The notes under the pieces: model-generated
The model's input: only the letters and a program-made list of their open reading frames with translations
Database searches by the model: none
Told to the model about the DNA's origin: nothing
Origin: Flavobacteriaceae bacterium
GTDB taxonomy: Bacteria; Bacteroidota; Bacteroidia; Flavobacteriales; Flavobacteriaceae
Length of the DNA: 7,966 nt
Assembly (NCBI GenBank): GCA_030633225.1
Contig: DAOVTF010000077.1
Location: forward strand, 1-7,966
Reading direction: 5' to 3'
Program-made: the position numbers and the translations under genes
In this document: positions 5,753 to 7,966 of the stretch, one piece after another
How the letters are laid out: every line of letters starts with the position of its first letter
Position numbering within the stretch: the first letter of the stretch is position 1

Positions 5753-7966
5753 TCAAAATTGAATAAACCAATGTTTTTGTCAGCTCTTTTCCTTTGGCCA
5801 TTTCTCTAATTTTATCAAAAATAAAAACAAAATCACAACCTTTTTTATAATTGCTACAGCCATAAGCGTTTTTTCCTTTGATGATCGTTCCTTTTTTACA
5901 TTTAGGACAAATATTTAATACTTCTTTAGTTTTCTTCTGTTCTAAATGAAGTTTAAATTTATCATCAAATCTAATTAATCCATCTGTCAAACCAGTTTCA
6001 GATTTAAATCCTTTTAAGTTTACAGTACAGCCTTTTTGCAGAAGGCGAATTAATTGATTTTCAGATAATTTTTTATTCATAAAGCTAAAAGGCAATCTAA
6101 AATCACAACCTTTTTTATAATTGCTACATCCATAAGAAGTTTTACCTTTTAAAATAGATCCCTTTTTACATTTTGGACATTTTTGATTTATAATACCTTT
6201 TGTTCTATTAGCTTTAGTTACAGTTTTATTCTTTTTAATATTAGTAGCATGGGAAATATTAGCTTGCTTTTTTTCAGTTCTTACTTCATAAACTAAATGA
6301 TCAACCATTTTTTTCATGTTATTAATAAAAGTACCAGCATTATAATTACCTTTTTCAATCTCCTTTAATTGTTTCTCCCATTGACCGGTCAATTCAGCCG
6401 ATTTTAATAGATCATTTTGAATAGTATCAATTAATTGAATTCCTGTTGTTGTTGGTAAAAGATTTTTCTTTTTCCGAATGATATATTTTCGTTTAAAAAG
6501 AGTTTCTATAATGTTAGCACGAGTTGAGGGTCTGCCAATTCCATTTTCCTTCATTAGCTCACGCATCTCATCATCATCAACATGTTTACCGGCTGTTTCC
6601 ATAGCTCTTAATAAAGTAGCTTCTGTGAAATATTTTGGAGATTTTGTTTCTTTTTCTAAAAAAGAAGGTTCGTGCGTTCCTTTTTCACCCTTTACGAATG
6701 TTGGTAATATTCCTGATTCTTTTTTTTCATTGGAATTATTTTTACTTAGCGCAGCTGAGGTATCAAAAACAACTCTCCATCCTTTTTTTAAAATCTCTTT
6801 GCCAGTTGTTTTAAACTTAACGATATCTGCTTTGCCAATTACAGTTGTATTTGCTACACTACAATCCTCATAAAAAACAGCAATAAATCTTCTAGTAATA
6901 ATATCATAAACTTGTTGCTGATTGTATTGTAAATTTATTTGAATACCTGTTGGAATTATAGCATGATGATCGGTTACTTTTTTGTCATTAAAAACTTTAG
7001 TTGATTTTTTTATTTTTTTACCTAATAATATTTGAGTTAATGATTTATACTTTGTGAGATTTTTTAGAATCCCTGGAACTTTTGGATAAATATCATTTGG
7101 TAAAAAAGTGGTATCAACTCTAGGGTAAGTAACTGCTTTTTGCTCATATAATTTTTGAACAATTTTAAGGGTTTCATCGGCTGTAAAGCCAAATTTACTA
7201 TTACAATATACTTGTAAACCAGTTAGATCAAATAGTTTTGGTGCATATTCTTTTCCTACCTTCTTTGTTACAGAAACTATTTCAAAGTCACTGTTTTTAA
7301 CTTTTTCAGCAAAATCTAATCCTTCTTCTTTCTTTAAAAACCGGCCTTCTTCACAATTGAAAATAGTTTTTCTATACAAAGTTTGCAATTCCCAATAGGG
7401 TTGGGGTTTAAAATTTTCAATTTCTTTAAACCTGCTAACCAACATTGCTAAAGTGGGTGTTTGTACTCTTCCCACAGATAAAACCTGTTTATAACCACCG
7501 TGTTTTACAGTATATAATCTGGTTGCATTCATGCCTAACAACCAATCGCCGATGGCTCTTGAAAACCCTGCATAATATAAATTGTCGTATTGTTCAGAAG
7601 GTTTTAAATTTTCAAACCCTTCTTTGATCGCTTCTGAAGTCAATGAAGAGATCCATAAGCGTTTTATTTCACCTTTATATCCAGCTTGATTAATTACCCA
7701 GCGTTGAATCAATTCACCTTCTTGACCTGCGTCACCACAATTGATTACTAGGTTTGCTTTGTCAAATAATTTTTTAACAATACTGAACTGTTTCTTTATT
7801 CCAGAATTGCCAACAACCTTTGTCTGAAATTTATCAGGCAACATGGGTAAGTTATTTAAATCCCAACTTTTCCAATAAGGTTTATAATCGTGAGGTTCAA
7901 ACAGAGTACATAAATGCCCGAATGTATATGTTACTTGATAACCATTGCCCTCAAAATAACCATCAT
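5739..7966 (-). CDS. topB: DNA topoisomerase III (type IA), N-terminus outside window
   Basis: TopB relaxes negatively supercoiled DNA and decatenates by passing single strands through a transient tyrosyl break. The frame is open from 7964 to the stop at 5739-5741, giving 741 visible residues. It already reads GYFEGNGYQVTYTFGHL at the edge, so about 25 N-terminal residues, including the first catalytic Glu, are missing. The Met at 7844 is internal, not the start. With residue 1 at 7964: Toprim motif NCGDAGQEGELIQ (75-87), SVGRVQTPTL (163-172), catalytic Tyr280 in VTYPRVDTTFLP, TDHHAIIPTG (331-340) and ENGIGRPSTRANIIETLF (473-490). The C-terminus holds a C4 zinc ribbon (CPKCKKG...YGCSNYKKGC, 596-620), a topoisomerase C-terminal repeat (about 627-680, KKLSENQLIRLLQKG) and a second, almost identical ribbon (686-710). 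It ends soon after. Its 3' end overlaps the pseudouridine synthase gene. The Toprim motif lacks the second Asp of the usual DxDREGE. Confidence 0.95.
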   Translation of the reverse strand, partial: DGYFEGNGYQVTYTFGHLCTLFEPHDYKPYWKSWDLNNLPMLPDKFQTKVVGNSGIKKQFSIVKKLFDKANLVINCGDAGQEGELIQRWVINQAGYKGEIKRLWISSLTSEAIKEGFENLKPSEQYDNLYYAGFSRAIGDWLLGMNATRLYTVKHGGYKQVLSVGRVQTPTLAMLVSRFKEIENFKPQPYWELQTLYRKTIFNCEEGRFLKKEEGLDFAEKVKNSDFEIVSVTKKVGKEYAPKLFDLTGLQVYCNSKFGFTADETLKIVQKLYEQKAVTYPRVDTTFLPNDIYPKVPGILKNLTKYKSLTQILLGKKIKKSTKVFNDKKVTDHHAIIPTGIQINLQYNQQQVYDIITRRFIAVFYEDCSVANTTVIGKADIVKFKTTGKEILKKGWRVVFDTSAALSKNNSNEKKESGILPTFVKGEKGTHEPSFLEKETKSPKYFTEATLLRAMETAGKHVDDDEMRELMKENGIGRPSTRANIIETLFKRKYIIRKKKNLLPTTTGIQLIDTIQNDLLKSAELTGQWEKQLKEIEKGNYNAGTFINNMKKMVDHLVYEVRTEKKQANISHATNIKKNKTVTKANRTKGIINQKCPKCKKGSILKGKTSYGCSNYKKGCDFRLPFSFMNKKLSENQLIRLLQKGCTVNLKGFKSETGLTDGLIRFDDKFKLHLEQKKTKEVLNICPKCKKGTIIKGKNAYGCSNYKKGCDFVFIFDKIREMAKGKELTKTLVYSILNGKH
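5829..5866. repeat. Intragenic direct repeat, copy 1 (second TopB zinc ribbon)
   Basis: These 38 bases match 6099-6136 at 37 positions, the only difference being 5859. They encode the YGCSNYKKGCDF end of the second zinc ribbon of TopB. The two copies are 270 bases (90 codons) apart in the same frame. Confidence 0.9.
6099..6136. repeat. Intragenic direct repeat, copy 2 (first TopB zinc ribbon)
   Basis: This is the partner of 5829-5866, in direct orientation within topB. It encodes the same end of the first zinc ribbon. Outside the 38 bases the two ribbon-coding stretches diverge quickly, although the proteins stay alike (23 of 27 residues identical). Confidence 0.9.

Noticed and set aside
6478..6873. 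Plus-strand open frame of 131 codons inside topB
   Set aside because: It lies fully antisense to a conserved part of topB (including the GIGRPST motif), shows no recognisable domain, and is explained as a shadow of the real reading frame.
7842..7844. ATG at 7844 as the start of topB
   Set aside because: The frame stays open for 40 more codons to the window edge, and those codons encode the conserved TopB segment GNGYQVTYTFGHL.

Overview
The window is AT-rich and reads as ordinary chromosome of a member of the Bacteroidota, most likely a Flavobacteriaceae relative. The grounds are the protein sequences (a TopB with the GDAGQEGELIQ Toprim variant, a CphA and a glycosyltransferase of the type I associate with flavobacteria), A-rich leaders rather than clear Shine-Dalgarno sites, and a TAnnTTTG-type promoter element in front of cphB. 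Six protein genes fill almost all of it. No tRNA, rRNA, CRISPR array, insertion sequence or prophage gene was seen, and no gap between genes is longer than about 105 bases.

Layout from left to right: a glycosyltransferase cut by the left edge (minus strand, 1-531); cyanophycin synthetase cphA (minus, 582-3209); a 105-base divergent intergenic region; cyanophycinase cphB (plus, best start 3315, end 4175); a 19-base convergent gap; an isoaspartyl peptidase/type III asparaginase (minus, 4195-5124); an RluE-like 23S rRNA pseudouridine synthase (minus, 5162-5752); and DNA topoisomerase III topB (minus, 5739 to beyond the right edge), whose stop overlaps the pseudouridine synthase start by 14 bases.

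The central theme is a complete cyanophycin cycle. CphA polymerises aspartate and arginine into the storage polymer multi-L-arginyl-poly-L-aspartate. CphB cuts the polymer into beta-Asp-Arg dipeptides, and the isoaspartyl peptidase splits these into free Asp and Arg. All three proteins keep the key catalytic residues that can be checked by eye. cphA and cphB diverge from a shared intergenic region, whereas the peptidase gene lies at the end of a likely topB-rluE-peptidase transcription unit. Synthesis and the two degradation steps therefore sit in three separate transcriptional contexts.

Points worth a second look are the conserved HxxEH site in the CphA N domain (a possible built-in primer-making hydrolase), the cphB start decided by a promoter element, a non-canonical Toprim motif in TopB, and a near-identical intragenic repeat encoding the two TopB zinc ribbons. 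I do not see a wholly unknown system here. The locus is a known pathway in a less studied lineage.
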